NCBI GenBank assembly: GCA_030651695.1
Contig: JAUSCD010000034.1
Span: 20,679-84,678 of the forward strand
Reading direction: 5' to 3'
Source of the DNA: Pseudohongiella sp.
GTDB taxonomy: Bacteria > Pseudomonadota > Gammaproteobacteria > Pseudomonadales > Pseudohongiellaceae
DNA: 64,000 bases
Shown piece after piece: positions 44,313 to 52,197 of the stretch. Both the position numbers and the translations under genes were made by a program. The notes under the pieces are model-generated. The model worked only from the letters and a program-made list of their open reading frames with translations. It made no database searches and was not told the origin of the DNA. Within the stretch, counting starts at the first letter, position 1, and every line of letters begins with the position of its first letter.

Positions 44313-45116
44313 TTAATAGATAAAAAAGCCGCCATCAATCAAAAATTTGTCGCCTGTGTGGTAACTACTGGCATCGCTCGCCAGATACACCGCAATGCCC
44401 CCAAAATCTGCAGGAGATCCCCATCGTCGCATGGGAATTCTGGGCAGAATCGCATTGGCGAATTTCTCATTCTGATAATTTCTATCGGTCATATCGGTTT
44501 GGATATGCCCGGGCAGAATGCTATTTGCTGTGATGCCATAGCGCGCATACTCGACCGCCAGGCCTTGCATAATAGAGATCACGGCACCTTTGCTACCGGC
44601 ATAATGTTCAGCTCTCGCCATTCCGCAAAGGGCACCAAGAGATGACACTCCAATCAGCCTGCCGCCAACATCACCTTTTTCCGCACGCTCAACCATATGG
44701 GCAGCGGCAGCGCGCAAGGTGTAAAACAGACCATCCAGATTCACATCCAGAACACTGCGCCAATTCTCTTTCGTCATTTCATGGAAGCGGTTAAAACCCT
44801 TGGCAACACCCGCGTTGGCAATGCAGGTGTCTACACGCCCAAACAAATCCAGTGTTTTACGGAAGCAATCATTAACCGCTTGCTCATCAGCAACATCACA
44901 TATCAGTGCCTCAGCTTTCACGTACGGTGCGTGCAAACGAAGTTCAGTCAGGGCACCAGCATTCTTTTGTGCGTTGCGCCCCCAGATACAGATGTCCGCC
45001 CCGGACGCCGCAAGCGCTTTTGCAAATCCCAACCCTATGCCGCCGTTACCGCCGGTCACCAGCGCGACCTTGCCGGACAGGTCAAACGGGGTTTTTGCTG
45101 GCTGGTTACTGCTCAT
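44313..45116 (-). CDS. Short-chain dehydrogenase/reductase (SDR)
   Basis: The 267-residue protein is a classical SDR with the NAD(P) motif TGGNGGIG at about residues 21-28, NAGVAKG, a catalytic S in GVSSLGAL, Y and K in HYAGSKGAV, and a C-terminal GDKFLIDGGFFIY. The residue after the second strand (IWGRNAQ) has an arginine, which favours NADP. The substrate is unknown; 3-oxoacyl or gluconate-type reductases are the nearest groups. It overlaps the upstream membrane protein gene by 11 bp. Confidence 0.88.
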   Translation of the reverse strand: MSSNQPAKTPFDLSGKVALVTGGNGGIGLGFAKALAASGADICIWGRNAQKNAGALTELRLHAPYVKAEALICDVADEQAVNDCFRKTLDLFGRVDTCIANAGVAKGFNRFHEMTKENWRSVLDVNLDGLFYTLRAAAAHMVERAEKGDVGGRLIGVSSLGALCGMARAEHYAGSKGAVISIMQGLAVEYARYGITANSILPGHIQTDMTDRNYQNEKFANAILPRIPMRRWGSPADFGGIAVYLASDASSYHTGDKFLIDGGFFIY

Positions 45117-45522
45117 TTTTTGACTCCCCCGTCCCCTTTTTATGTTTTAGCTCGAAGCCTCTGACAATGACATAAGCGATCAGTGCCACAATAAACACCA
45201 ACAAGTACATCCAGGCGATGCTTTGCAGGCTGGCTATCAGGGTCCGATAGATTTCCAGTATCCAGCGTTCACCAGAGAGTGTCAGAACACCCATTTCAAT
45301 TTGTTGCGGGGTGATGTAACGCTCAAGTTCGTACAAACGCACACCACCGGATATACCCACTACATAGGTCGCAAACATAATGTAACGCTGCCAGGCTGCG
45401 CTGATGCTGTCCTGAATGATGCGACTGAATATCTCGCCAATCGGTTTTCTGAAGACCCGGGCGGCGGTATAGGACACTGCCACTGACAGGCTCAGGGTTA
45501 CCACTAACAGGGTCAGAAACAT
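45106..45522 (-). CDS. Two-helix membrane protein of unknown function
   Basis: The 138-residue product has one N-terminal membrane helix (MFLTLLVVTLSLSVAVSY), a middle part with YIMFATYVVGISGGVRLYELE that may form another, and a C-terminal helix (IAWMYLLVFIVALIAYVIVRG) followed by a charged tail. I do not recognise the family. ATG 45522 is preferred because AAGGAA lies directly upstream. Its end overlaps the SDR gene start, so the two are co-translated. Confidence 0.65.
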   Translation of the reverse strand: MFLTLLVVTLSLSVAVSYTAARVFRKPIGEIFSRIIQDSISAAWQRYIMFATYVVGISGGVRLYELERYITPQQIEMGVLTLSGERWILEIYRTLIASLQSIAWMYLLVFIVALIAYVIVRGFELKHKKGTGESKNEQ

Positions 45523-45839
45523 GCTTTTTCCTTGTATTGTCACGGGAGCGGAAGATCGGCGACGCAGAGAGTCGCCAGCCGGAGAGACCATAGCTCTTCC
45601 CCGCTTGTAATGTCAAAACACGCCACCCATGTCAGGTAGCTGCACCAACAACAACCGAATCTGAGCCAATTGGTTTCTTGCTCTTCCCCGATGAGTTCGG
45701 TGATCGGCGTGATAGCATTCACCAGATCAAATAACACCGATTCAGAGGGTAATCGACATGACTTATGCAGGCAGCTGCCTTTGCAGCGTCGTCCGTTGTC
45801 AGATGTCACCCGGAATATATTTACGGAAACACGTGTGAA
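45523..45839. other. 317-bp divergent intergenic region
   Basis: This gap separates the membrane protein gene (minus) from rlmA (plus) and must contain both promoters. Apart from a six-base dyad GGCGAC/GTCGCC at 45558-45576, I see no gene or clear regulatory motif. Frames that cross it on the minus strand overlap rlmA and lack any protein-like pattern. Confidence 0.5.
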
Positions 45840-46700
45840 ATGCGAAACCCTTCTGCTCTTGCCTGCCCCATGGACGGGTTGCCACTTGAACGCACTGGTA
45901 ACAGCTGGCAGTGCCCCAATGCGCATTCTTATGACATTGCCCGGCAAGGTTATGTCCATCTGCTGCCGGTACAGAATAAGCGCTCCAGAGATCCCGGTGA
46001 CAGTAAGGAAATGGTGCTGGCCCGCCAACAGTTTCTGGCAGCAGGATTTTATAAACCTATCGCGGATGCCGTATGTGAGGCAGTCAGAAGCAGAACAGAT
46101 GCGGACTCGCTGATTGCCGTATTGGACGCCGGTTGTGGCGAGGGTTATTACCTGCGCGAGTTGCAGCAATCCGGCTTACAGCTGCACGTCACCGGTCTGG
46201 ATATCTCCAAGTGGGCCGTGATTGCGGCTGCAAAACCCGATAAAACAGTAAACTGGCTGGTCGGAAGCAATGCCAACCTGCCTCTGCTGCCTGCAACACA
46301 GGATGTGGTTCTGTGCATGTTCGGTTTCCCCGTCTATGCAGAGTTTGCCCGCGTATTAAAAGAAGGTGGTGTACTGGTCAAGGTCGATGCCGGCCCGGAC
46401 CATCTGCTTGAGTTGCGTGAAATCATTTATCCCGCCATTAGAACGCCGGGTAATAACAAGGCTGAAGCGCCTGCGCAATTTACAGCCCTTGAACAACGCT
46501 CACTGAGGTATACAATCAATGCTTCAGGACAGGAGCAGATTGCAAGACTGCTCACCATGACCCCGCATCTTTACCGGACCAGCGCAGAAGGCCGCGCCCG
46601 TGCGACCGCGCTGACAGAAATTGAACTGACCGTTGATGTCCGTATTGAGATATTGGAGAAGGCGCATGCCCCCATCACCTCCACCAGCAAACAGGAGTAA
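45840..46700 (+). CDS. rlmA: 23S rRNA (guanine-N1)-methyltransferase, RlmA type
   Basis: The 286-residue protein starts with a zinc ribbon: CPMDGLPL, then CPNAHSYDIARQGYVHLLP, giving the C-x2-C type and the C/H pair typical of RlmA. The Rossmann methyltransferase domain has LDAGCGEGYYLREL as the SAM site and VLVKVDAGPDHLLELRE. RlmA methylates G745 (or G748) of 23S rRNA. I chose ATG 45840, the position that brings the zinc ribbon to the N terminus; a longer frame from 45765 adds a non-conserved stretch. The TPR gene follows 3 bp later. Confidence 0.88.
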   Translation: MRNPSALACPMDGLPLERTGNSWQCPNAHSYDIARQGYVHLLPVQNKRSRDPGDSKEMVLARQQFLAAGFYKPIADAVCEAVRSRTDADSLIAVLDAGCGEGYYLRELQQSGLQLHVTGLDISKWAVIAAAKPDKTVNWLVGSNANLPLLPATQDVVLCMFGFPVYAEFARVLKEGGVLVKVDAGPDHLLELREIIYPAIRTPGNNKAEAPAQFTALEQRSLRYTINASGQEQIARLLTMTPHLYRTSAEGRARATALTEIELTVDVRIEILEKAHAPITSTSKQE

Positions 46701-46703
46701 ACC

Positions 46704-48329
46704 ATGAAGTTCCGCAGCAAGGCTCTGGCAGGCGCAACACTATTTGCAGCCATGTCCCAATCCGCCATCACCCAGCACGGCGACCACGCCTCCCATGGCA
46801 CACCCGCGGCAGATCAGATCGGCAGCGAAAATGTGACTTTTGCCACCAGCTGCAACCCTGCTGCCACGGACAACTTCAATCGCGGCGTGGCACTGGTGCA
46901 TTCATTCTGGTTTGCTGAAGCCATCAATGCCTTTAATCAGGTGCTTGCCACTGATCCCAATTGCGCTATTGCACATTGGGGTATTGCGCTCAGTCACTGG
47001 GGCAATCCGTTTGCCGGCCAACGTAATGCCGCACAACTCGCGCGCGGCCAGGCGACCATTGCATCAGCCCTCAGCACAGGCTCACCCGACAACCGCGAAA
47101 AAATGTACATCAATGCCGTTGCTGAGTTGTTTTCAGACACCCAGGGCAGCACCCAGGGTGCTCGCACCGTAGCCTACGAAAACGCCATGGCCGCACTGGT
47201 TGCAGAGCACCCGGAGGACATGGAAGCCAAGATATTTTACGCTCTGGCCGTGAACCAAACCGCCAGCCCTAACGACAAAACCTACTCCCAGCAGTTAAAG
47301 GCCGCGGAAATTCTTGAGCCGCTGTTTATGGAACATCCGAGCCATCCCGGGTTGGCACATTACATCATTCACGCTTACGACCACCCGCCGCTGGCAGAGC
47401 GCGCACTTAATGCCGCGCGCCGCTACGCCTCGCTGGCACCGGATGCTCCACATGCATTGCACATGCCTTCGCACACCTTTACCCGTGTTGGTATGTGGCA
47501 GGAGTCTGTAGACACCAATTTGCGTTCTGCACAGATAGCGCGTGAAAGCAGCACTGCCGGAGAGGAATTGCACGCACTGGATTATCAGGCCTACGCCTAC
47601 CTGCAGATGGCGCAGGATCAGAAAGCACTGGAAGTTGTGCAGCGCGCACAGGCGCTGGTGTCGGAAGTGGATATCACTGCTGTGGGCGCTACCCAGGCCG
47701 GCGCCTTTGCGATCGCAGCCATTCCAGCCCGTTACGCCCTGGAGCGTGGTGACTTTGCTGCCGCTGCTACGCTGGACGTTGTTCCTGCTGAAACCACCCC
47801 GCACACTCAAGCCATCACCCATTTTGCCCGGGCATTGGGAGCAGCCCGAATCGGACAACCCGACGCTGCTGCGCGGGACATCGCTATGCTGGCCGAACTC
47901 AGAGAGCGTGCACATGCAAGACAGGACGCTTACTGGGCCGAACAAATTGAAATCCAGCATCAGGCTGCAACCGCTTGGGCGGCGTTCGCTGCCGGCAATC
48001 ACGCTGAAGGCATACGCCTGATGAGCGCCGCTGCCGACCTCGAAGACGGAACCGACAAAGCCGCCGTATCTCCCGGCCCCATGGCACCTGCACGTGAACT
48101 GCTGGGCATGATGCTGCTGGAAGCCGGCCACCCCGCTGAAGCACTGACAGCGCTTGAATCCACACTGGCCAAAGAACCCAACCGCTTTCTGACACTGGTT
48201 GGCGCAGCACAAGCCGCCGACGCTGCCGGCAACACAGCCAAAGCGCGCCAATACTACCAACAACTCCTGAGCGTCGCCGCCACCGCAGACACCAACCGCC
48301 CCGCGCTGCAGCAGGCCCGCGCTTACTAA
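46704..48329 (+). CDS. Exported tetratricopeptide-repeat protein
   Basis: The 541-residue product has a signal peptide and a histidine-rich mature start (HGDHASHG). TPR units are visible, such as NFNRGVALVHSFWFAEAINAFNQVLATDPNCAIAHW and ALTALESTLAKEPNRFLTLVG near the end. Similar secreted TPR proteins of 500-600 residues occur in many environmental bacteria without an assigned role. HPSHPGLAHYIIHAYDHP is a conserved central block. The last 90 codons are A/C-rich at third positions, next to palindrome copy D. Confidence 0.8.
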   Translation: MKFRSKALAGATLFAAMSQSAITQHGDHASHGTPAADQIGSENVTFATSCNPAATDNFNRGVALVHSFWFAEAINAFNQVLATDPNCAIAHWGIALSHWGNPFAGQRNAAQLARGQATIASALSTGSPDNREKMYINAVAELFSDTQGSTQGARTVAYENAMAALVAEHPEDMEAKIFYALAVNQTASPNDKTYSQQLKAAEILEPLFMEHPSHPGLAHYIIHAYDHPPLAERALNAARRYASLAPDAPHALHMPSHTFTRVGMWQESVDTNLRSAQIARESSTAGEELHALDYQAYAYLQMAQDQKALEVVQRAQALVSEVDITAVGATQAGAFAIAAIPARYALERGDFAAAATLDVVPAETTPHTQAITHFARALGAARIGQPDAAARDIAMLAELRERAHARQDAYWAEQIEIQHQAATAWAAFAAGNHAEGIRLMSAAADLEDGTDKAAVSPGPMAPARELLGMMLLEAGHPAEALTALESTLAKEPNRFLTLVGAAQAADAAGNTAKARQYYQQLLSVAATADTNRPALQQARAY

Positions 48330-48332
48330 GAC

Positions 48333-48481
48333 ATTGAGGACGGAGGCTTCAGTCTGAATCATGCTCAAGCCCTGCCTCAACCCGTTAGTAGTCAAGGAAC
48401 AATCAGACGCAAAGCGTCGTTCATTGATTACTAACGGGTTGAGGCAGGGCGCACTGGTTAGAAGGTGCCTCCGTCCTCAAT
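48333..48481 (-). repeat. Large bulged-hairpin palindrome, copy D (reverse orientation), nested in REP-like arms
   Basis: Outer 15-bp arms (48333-48347 and 48467-48481) begin ATTGAGGACGGAGGC, a variant of the REP family. Inside, perfect 22-bp arms (48369-48390 and 48429-48450) enclose the core: GGAAC 48396-48400, bulge AATCA 48401-48405, GACGC, AAA loop, GCGTC 48414-48418, GTTC. The core is in the opposite orientation to copies B and E. It starts 3 bp after the TPR gene stop. The rest of the 338-bp gap up to 48667 is AT-rich and probably holds the DUF454 promoter. Confidence 0.88.
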
Positions 48482-48667
48482 AGTTGTCAGTTTTAACCAA
48501 CTATTGCGGTCTTATCTCAAACAGTAAATTGATGATCTCTTTCAAATCAATCGTTTACAAAATTGGCACAAAGCCTGCAGTACCTTTATACCAAGCCCGA
48601 CAAGTAACGATTTGCACAAGTACCATCAATGACAGGCAATTTGGCCTGAAACACAGAGAGCATGATC

Positions 48668-49024
48668 ATGAACACACATCTGCCCAAACCAATTTTCAGG
48701 CCCATGCCGCTGGTGTATAAAATCGCCTGTATGGTGCTGATCGCCGGCTTTGTGATTGTTGGTTTGCTGGGATTGATATTACCCATCATCCCCGGTGTGT
48801 TATTTCTGTTTCTGGCCGCCTTGCTGCTGACCCGTGTTTCGCGACGGGCAGCAACATTTGCGCACAGCCAACCCTGGTTTCACCGGAACATGCATCGCTG
48901 GCAAGCTTCAGGCGGGCTGTCCGCAGGCCAAAGGGTCAAACTCGGGTTTTTGCTCAGTGCCCGTATTCTCATTAACGGCACACAGAAGCTGTTCAGCTAT
49001 CTGTTCAAGGGGCCAAAGTCTTAA
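48668..49024 (+). CDS. DUF454 (YbaN-type) inner-membrane protein
   Basis: The 118-residue protein has two membrane segments forming a hairpin, with VGLLGLILPIIPGVLFLFLAA, the key DUF454 motif. It also has the following SRRAATFAHSQPWFHRNMHRW stretch. The function of this family is unknown. ATG 48668 stands eight bases after GAGAG; an ATG two codons earlier is possible. It overlaps the end of the Smr-like gene on the other strand by 4 bp. Confidence 0.87.
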   Translation: MNTHLPKPIFRPMPLVYKIACMVLIAGFVIVGLLGLILPIIPGVLFLFLAALLLTRVSRRAATFAHSQPWFHRNMHRWQASGGLSAGQRVKLGFLLSARILINGTQKLFSYLFKGPKS

Positions 49025-49485
49025 AATGACTGCCGTATCCTGACCAGTACTGCTCCGCGATTTTCTTCACTGAAGTCGAGCACGGTGCCCCGGCTTTTCT
49101 TGAAGTATAACTCTGCCAGCACAGCGTCCCGAATCAAGCCCCCACCCACTATCAAGCGCAGATTTTCGGCACAACTCTGCTGCCAAACCTGATTCAGGGC
49201 CAGCTCGAATTTGTCCACAGCACGCGCAACAGTCTCGTGATGATGGGCAATATCCACTGTGATGGTAGAGCCGTCGCCCTGACTGAACAGGGGTGAGTCA
49301 CATTTGACACACACCGGCTCGCGCGCACGATCTGCGATATCAGGAGCTTCCAGCTGATGTTGCATGCCGCAAACAAGACATTGCCTTTTTCGTGAGCGAC
49401 CTGATTTGTCTGAATCTGCTTTGATACGTCTCAACAAAACCTGTCCCCATCGTCTGTATACTTCAATGTACTGATCATTTACCAA
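49021..49485 (-). CDS. Zinc-ribbon protein with an Smr-like domain
   Basis: The product has about 154 residues if translation starts at TTG 49485, the first start downstream of the divergent neighbour; longer frames would run into that gene. A CLVCGM...CVKCDS pair looks like a zinc ribbon at about residues 35-65. The C-terminal part (VDIAHHHETVARAVDKFELAL, then RLIVGGGLIRDAVLAELYF) resembles the Smr/MutS2 nuclease domain. The usual DLHG and HGxG motifs are altered to DIAHH and VGGG, so activity is doubtful. The assignment is tentative. Confidence 0.5.
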   Translation of the reverse strand: MVNDQYIEVYRRWGQVLLRRIKADSDKSGRSRKRQCLVCGMQHQLEAPDIADRAREPVCVKCDSPLFSQGDGSTITVDIAHHHETVARAVDKFELALNQVWQQSCAENLRLIVGGGLIRDAVLAELYFKKSRGTVLDFSEENRGAVLVRIRQSF

Positions 49486-49547
49486 TCGCCTGCTGCTGAT
49501 CAATGTGATTATACTGCCGGAAACAATAAGTATCGGGAGAAAAGTGC

Positions 49548-50738
49548 ATGAACAGTATCGGCCCGCTCTACAGCCCCATCCTGACACCCGTTCTGACGCT
49601 GATCGCGTGGACTCTGGTGATGTGGCTGTGGATGTATGCAACCCGCATTCCGGCGATTCGTGCAGCAGGTATCAAACTGGATTCACAATTGCCTAAGGGT
49701 GAACAGATGAATCTGCTACCGCCCGAAGTTCGCTGGAAGGCAGACAATTACAATCACCTGTTGGAACAGCCTACGATTTTTTATGCCCTGGCGCTGAGTC
49801 TTGCATTGATGGGCGAAGGCCATGGCGCCAATCTCTGGCTGGCCTGGGCTTATGTTGCACTTAGAATAGTACATAGCGTGTTTCAGGTATTGGTCAATAA
49901 AATCGAAATCCGGTTTGTCATTTTTGTGCTTTCAACTCTGATGTTGTTTGGCATGGTGTTTAATGCGTTTACCTCAGAGGCTGTTGCTCAGCCTGTACCT
50001 GTCGAGGAAATCCGCCCCGGCCGTCTGCCCGGCTACTTGCCTGAGGAGAGCCTTCCCAATGCACTGGCTCTGATTCCGCCCGCGCCAGCTCGGGATTCCG
50101 CTGCCTTCGCATGGGAGCAGAACGTTAATCAGAATATTCAGGCACTGCGGGGCGGCCCGCGCTGGGATCTGGCTACGCTTGATAATGATCTTACGTTTCC
50201 CAATGCTGCCGGCACATTCTCATGCGCGCTGGGGGCACCCATCACCCAGGAACAAACGCCGTATCTGTATCAACTGCTGCGGCGCACTTTACTGGATGCC
50301 GGCCTTGCAACTTACAGTGCAAAAAATCACTATCAACGCACACGGCCATTTGTTGTCAACGAACAATCAATCTGTGCCGCAGGTGCGGAAGAAACCTTGC
50401 GCAATGACGGTTCTTATCCATCGGGGCACACAGCCATCGGTTGGGCCTGGGCGCTGATCCTGAGCGAAATTGCTCCTGATCGCGCCAATGAATTGCAGGC
50501 TCGTGGCCTGGCATTTGGTGACAGCCGTATGGTGTGTAATGTGCATTGGTCTATGGACGTAATCCAGGGCCAGAATATTGGGGCCGCCACGGTTGCGGTG
50601 CTGCACTCAGATTCATTGTTCCGCTCTGATTTGGAGGGTGCCAAAGCTGAAATTGCAGCGGTTCGGTCGCGAGGTTTACCGCCTGTGAGGGATTGTGCTG
50701 TTGAGGCTGAGGCGATGGCAATTGCTGTACCTCGGTAG
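49548..50738 (+). CDS. Fusion of a MAPEG-type membrane domain and a class A acid phosphatase
   Basis: The 396-residue protein has a four-helix MAPEG-like domain at about residues 5-145, with VRWKADNYNHLLEQPTIFYAL as the family block. From about residue 150 it continues as a PAP2/class A nonspecific acid phosphatase with all three signature parts: K259 to R266-P267 (KNHYQRTRPF), PSGH at 291-294, and S326-R327 with H333 and D337. The last MAPEG helix would place the phosphatase domain in the periplasm. The junction (FTSEAVAQ) looks like a former signal peptide cleavage site. The last 35 codons are G/T-rich. Confidence 0.82.
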   Translation: MNSIGPLYSPILTPVLTLIAWTLVMWLWMYATRIPAIRAAGIKLDSQLPKGEQMNLLPPEVRWKADNYNHLLEQPTIFYALALSLALMGEGHGANLWLAWAYVALRIVHSVFQVLVNKIEIRFVIFVLSTLMLFGMVFNAFTSEAVAQPVPVEEIRPGRLPGYLPEESLPNALALIPPAPARDSAAFAWEQNVNQNIQALRGGPRWDLATLDNDLTFPNAAGTFSCALGAPITQEQTPYLYQLLRRTLLDAGLATYSAKNHYQRTRPFVVNEQSICAAGAEETLRNDGSYPSGHTAIGWAWALILSEIAPDRANELQARGLAFGDSRMVCNVHWSMDVIQGQNIGAATVAVLHSDSLFRSDLEGAKAEIAAVRSRGLPPVRDCAVEAEAMAIAVPR

Positions 50739-50742
50739 GCTG

Positions 50743-50921
50743 GGGTCGCTCCGGGCACCGGGAGGTTCCTCAGGACGGCGCTGCGCGCCTGATTGTCGTT
50801 CGGGTGGTTTGATTTACGATAGGTTTTACTCGACGAGTGCGCGCTCCGGCCCCCGGGAGATTCCTCAGGACGGCGCTACGCGCCTGATTGTCCTTCGCTC
50901 ACCTCCCGGGGGCCGGAGCGC
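50743..50921 (+). repeat. Large bulged-hairpin palindrome, tandem copies E1 and E2 (forward orientation)
   Basis: Two cores lie 95 bp apart. E2 has perfect 19-bp arms (50841-50859 and 50903-50921) around AGGAC 50867-50871, GGCGC, TAC loop, GCGCC, bulge TGATT 50885-50889, GTCCT 50890-50894. E1 repeats the core at 50772-50799 (AGGAC, GGCGC, TGC, GCGCC, TGATT, GTCGT) and shares the left arm, but its right arm has been lost or replaced by G/T-rich sequence. The element starts right after the phosphatase-fusion stop codon. Confidence 0.85.
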
Positions 50922-50972
50922 TTGTGCCAGATTTTGAGTTTGGATGTTTCGTTTTTTTGTAGAGGTGAGGTT

Positions 50973-51860
50973 ATGAGAATTATTAAAGCTGTCGGTATGT
51001 TTTTGCTGTTGATTGTTGCCGGTGCCGCTGGGGCTGCGCCGGCTGGTTGGGCTCCTTTGCTGGAGCCGGCTGAGCTTGAGAGACTGTTATCTCAGTCGAA
51101 TGGGATCCGCGTCATTCAAGTGACTGGTGACTATGCCGCCGGTCATATCCCGGGGTCATTGCACGCGCCTTATGCTGAGTTTCGTGGACCGCAGGATAAT
51201 GCGGGACAACTGCCGCCTGCGGAAGCGTTAACAGCGCTTGTGCAACGTTTGGGGATTTCAGCAGATACACCTGTCGCCATAGTGCATCAGGGGAATGCAG
51301 CCGTGGATATGGGCGCATCAACTCGTGTGTACTGGACATTAAAATCGCTGGGCGTGCAGGATCTGGCAGTACTCAATGGCGGTTTTGCGGCATGGCAGTC
51401 CGCTGGTTTAGCGGTCAGCACGGAGGCTTCAACTGTCGCAAGCTCCAGTTTTGTGCCAACCTGGTCTGAACAATGGACTGTGCACACTGCAGAGGTTGAA
51501 CAGTTGGTTGCTGATGGCAGCGCGCGTCTGATCGACGGCCGCCCGGCTCCATTTTTTGAAGGCACGCAATCTACCGCTGCGCGTGCCGGAACTATAAAAG
51601 GTGCAGAAAACCTCAGTTTCGCCAGCTTTTTTGATAACACCACCATGAAGTCCGCGAACAATCTTTCCAGCGTGCTTGATGCAGCTTCTGTAAACGGTCA
51701 GGACGATCTGACGGTAGCTTTCTGCAACACCGGGCAGATGGGTTCAATCAACTGGTTTGTGATGAGTGAACTGGCAGGCATGGACAATGTGAAGCTTTAC
51801 GCGGAAAGCATCGTAGAGTGGGCGCAATCTCCTGACCGGCCAATGGACAATCAACCCTGA
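50973..51860 (+). CDS. Exported tandem-rhodanese sulfurtransferase, paralogue 1
   Basis: The 295-residue product has a signal peptide (ending GAAGAAP) and two rhodanese modules. The N-terminal one (VIQVTGDYAAGHIPGSLHAP) lacks the cysteine and the C-terminal one has C251 in the loop FCNTGQMGS. ATG 50973 follows GAGGTGAGG. It would move sulfane sulfur in the periplasm, for instance from thiosulfate. It closely matches the protein at 52928. The 5' end is very G/T-rich compared with that paralogue. Its TGA lies inside a long palindrome shared with the end of the GNAT gene. Confidence 0.85.
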   Translation: MRIIKAVGMFLLLIVAGAAGAAPAGWAPLLEPAELERLLSQSNGIRVIQVTGDYAAGHIPGSLHAPYAEFRGPQDNAGQLPPAEALTALVQRLGISADTPVAIVHQGNAAVDMGASTRVYWTLKSLGVQDLAVLNGGFAAWQSAGLAVSTEASTVASSSFVPTWSEQWTVHTAEVEQLVADGSARLIDGRPAPFFEGTQSTAARAGTIKGAENLSFASFFDNTTMKSANNLSSVLDAASVNGQDDLTVAFCNTGQMGSINWFVMSELAGMDNVKLYAESIVEWAQSPDRPMDNQP

Positions 51861-51943
51861 AATAATGGGGACGGAGGAGTAGAGGGGGACGGAGGCGCAA
51901 GCTCCTCCGCCCCCCTCTACTCCTCCGTCCCCATTATTTCAGG
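51856..51943. repeat. Long palindrome containing the stop codons of two convergent genes
   Basis: Perfect 33-bp arms (51856-51888 and 51911-51943) contain the REP-like GGGGACGGAGGAGT and extend outward as CCTGAAATAAT, specific to this copy. The rhodanese TGA (51858-51860) lies in the left arm. The GNAT gene stop (51934-51936, minus strand) lies in the right arm, so both genes end in copies of the same sequence. The centre holds a second REP-like unit. Confidence 0.92.
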
Positions 51944-52182
51944 AACTTTGCCGCGTACCAGCAGCTGGCGTGAATGTTCAACCCTTCTGATTTTGCCCAT
52001 TCCAAACCGGTGCGCACAAGTTTTTCTGCCAGACCTTTACCACGAAGTTCTGTCGGGACGTAAGTGCGGGTAAAATCCACTTCGGTACCGTGTAACTGGT
52101 ATTGCAGTACGGATTCGACGCCATCGCTGTCGATGGTAAAACAGGAGCGTTCGGGGTGATGGACAACAATGGAATCACTCAT
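51934..52182 (-). CDS. Small GNAT-type N-acetyltransferase (YjdJ-like)
   Basis: The 82-residue protein contains the compact GNAT core: VDFTRTYVPTELRGKGLAEKLV with the acetyl-CoA RGKG motif, then WAKSEGLNIHASCWYAAKFLK. Proteins of this length resemble YjdJ/GtlA-type acetyltransferases. ATG 52182 is chosen because the fold begins there. It faces the ABM gene start only 15 bp away, so each gene's promoter must lie inside the other gene. The end of the reading frame is encoded by a palindrome. Confidence 0.78.
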   Translation of the reverse strand: MSDSIVVHHPERSCFTIDSDGVESVLQYQLHGTEVDFTRTYVPTELRGKGLAEKLVRTGLEWAKSEGLNIHASCWYAAKFLK

Positions 52183-52197
52183 CAGGGAGTCTCTCGC

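Noticed and set aside
45540..46169. A 209-codon minus-strand frame opposite rlmA
   Set aside because: It overlaps the well-supported rlmA gene and the upstream gap and shows no protein-like features.
47295..48395. A 366-codon minus-strand frame opposite the TPR gene
   Set aside because: Its sequence is Cys/Gly-rich with no domain pattern and arises from the A/C-rich codons of the TPR gene on the other strand.
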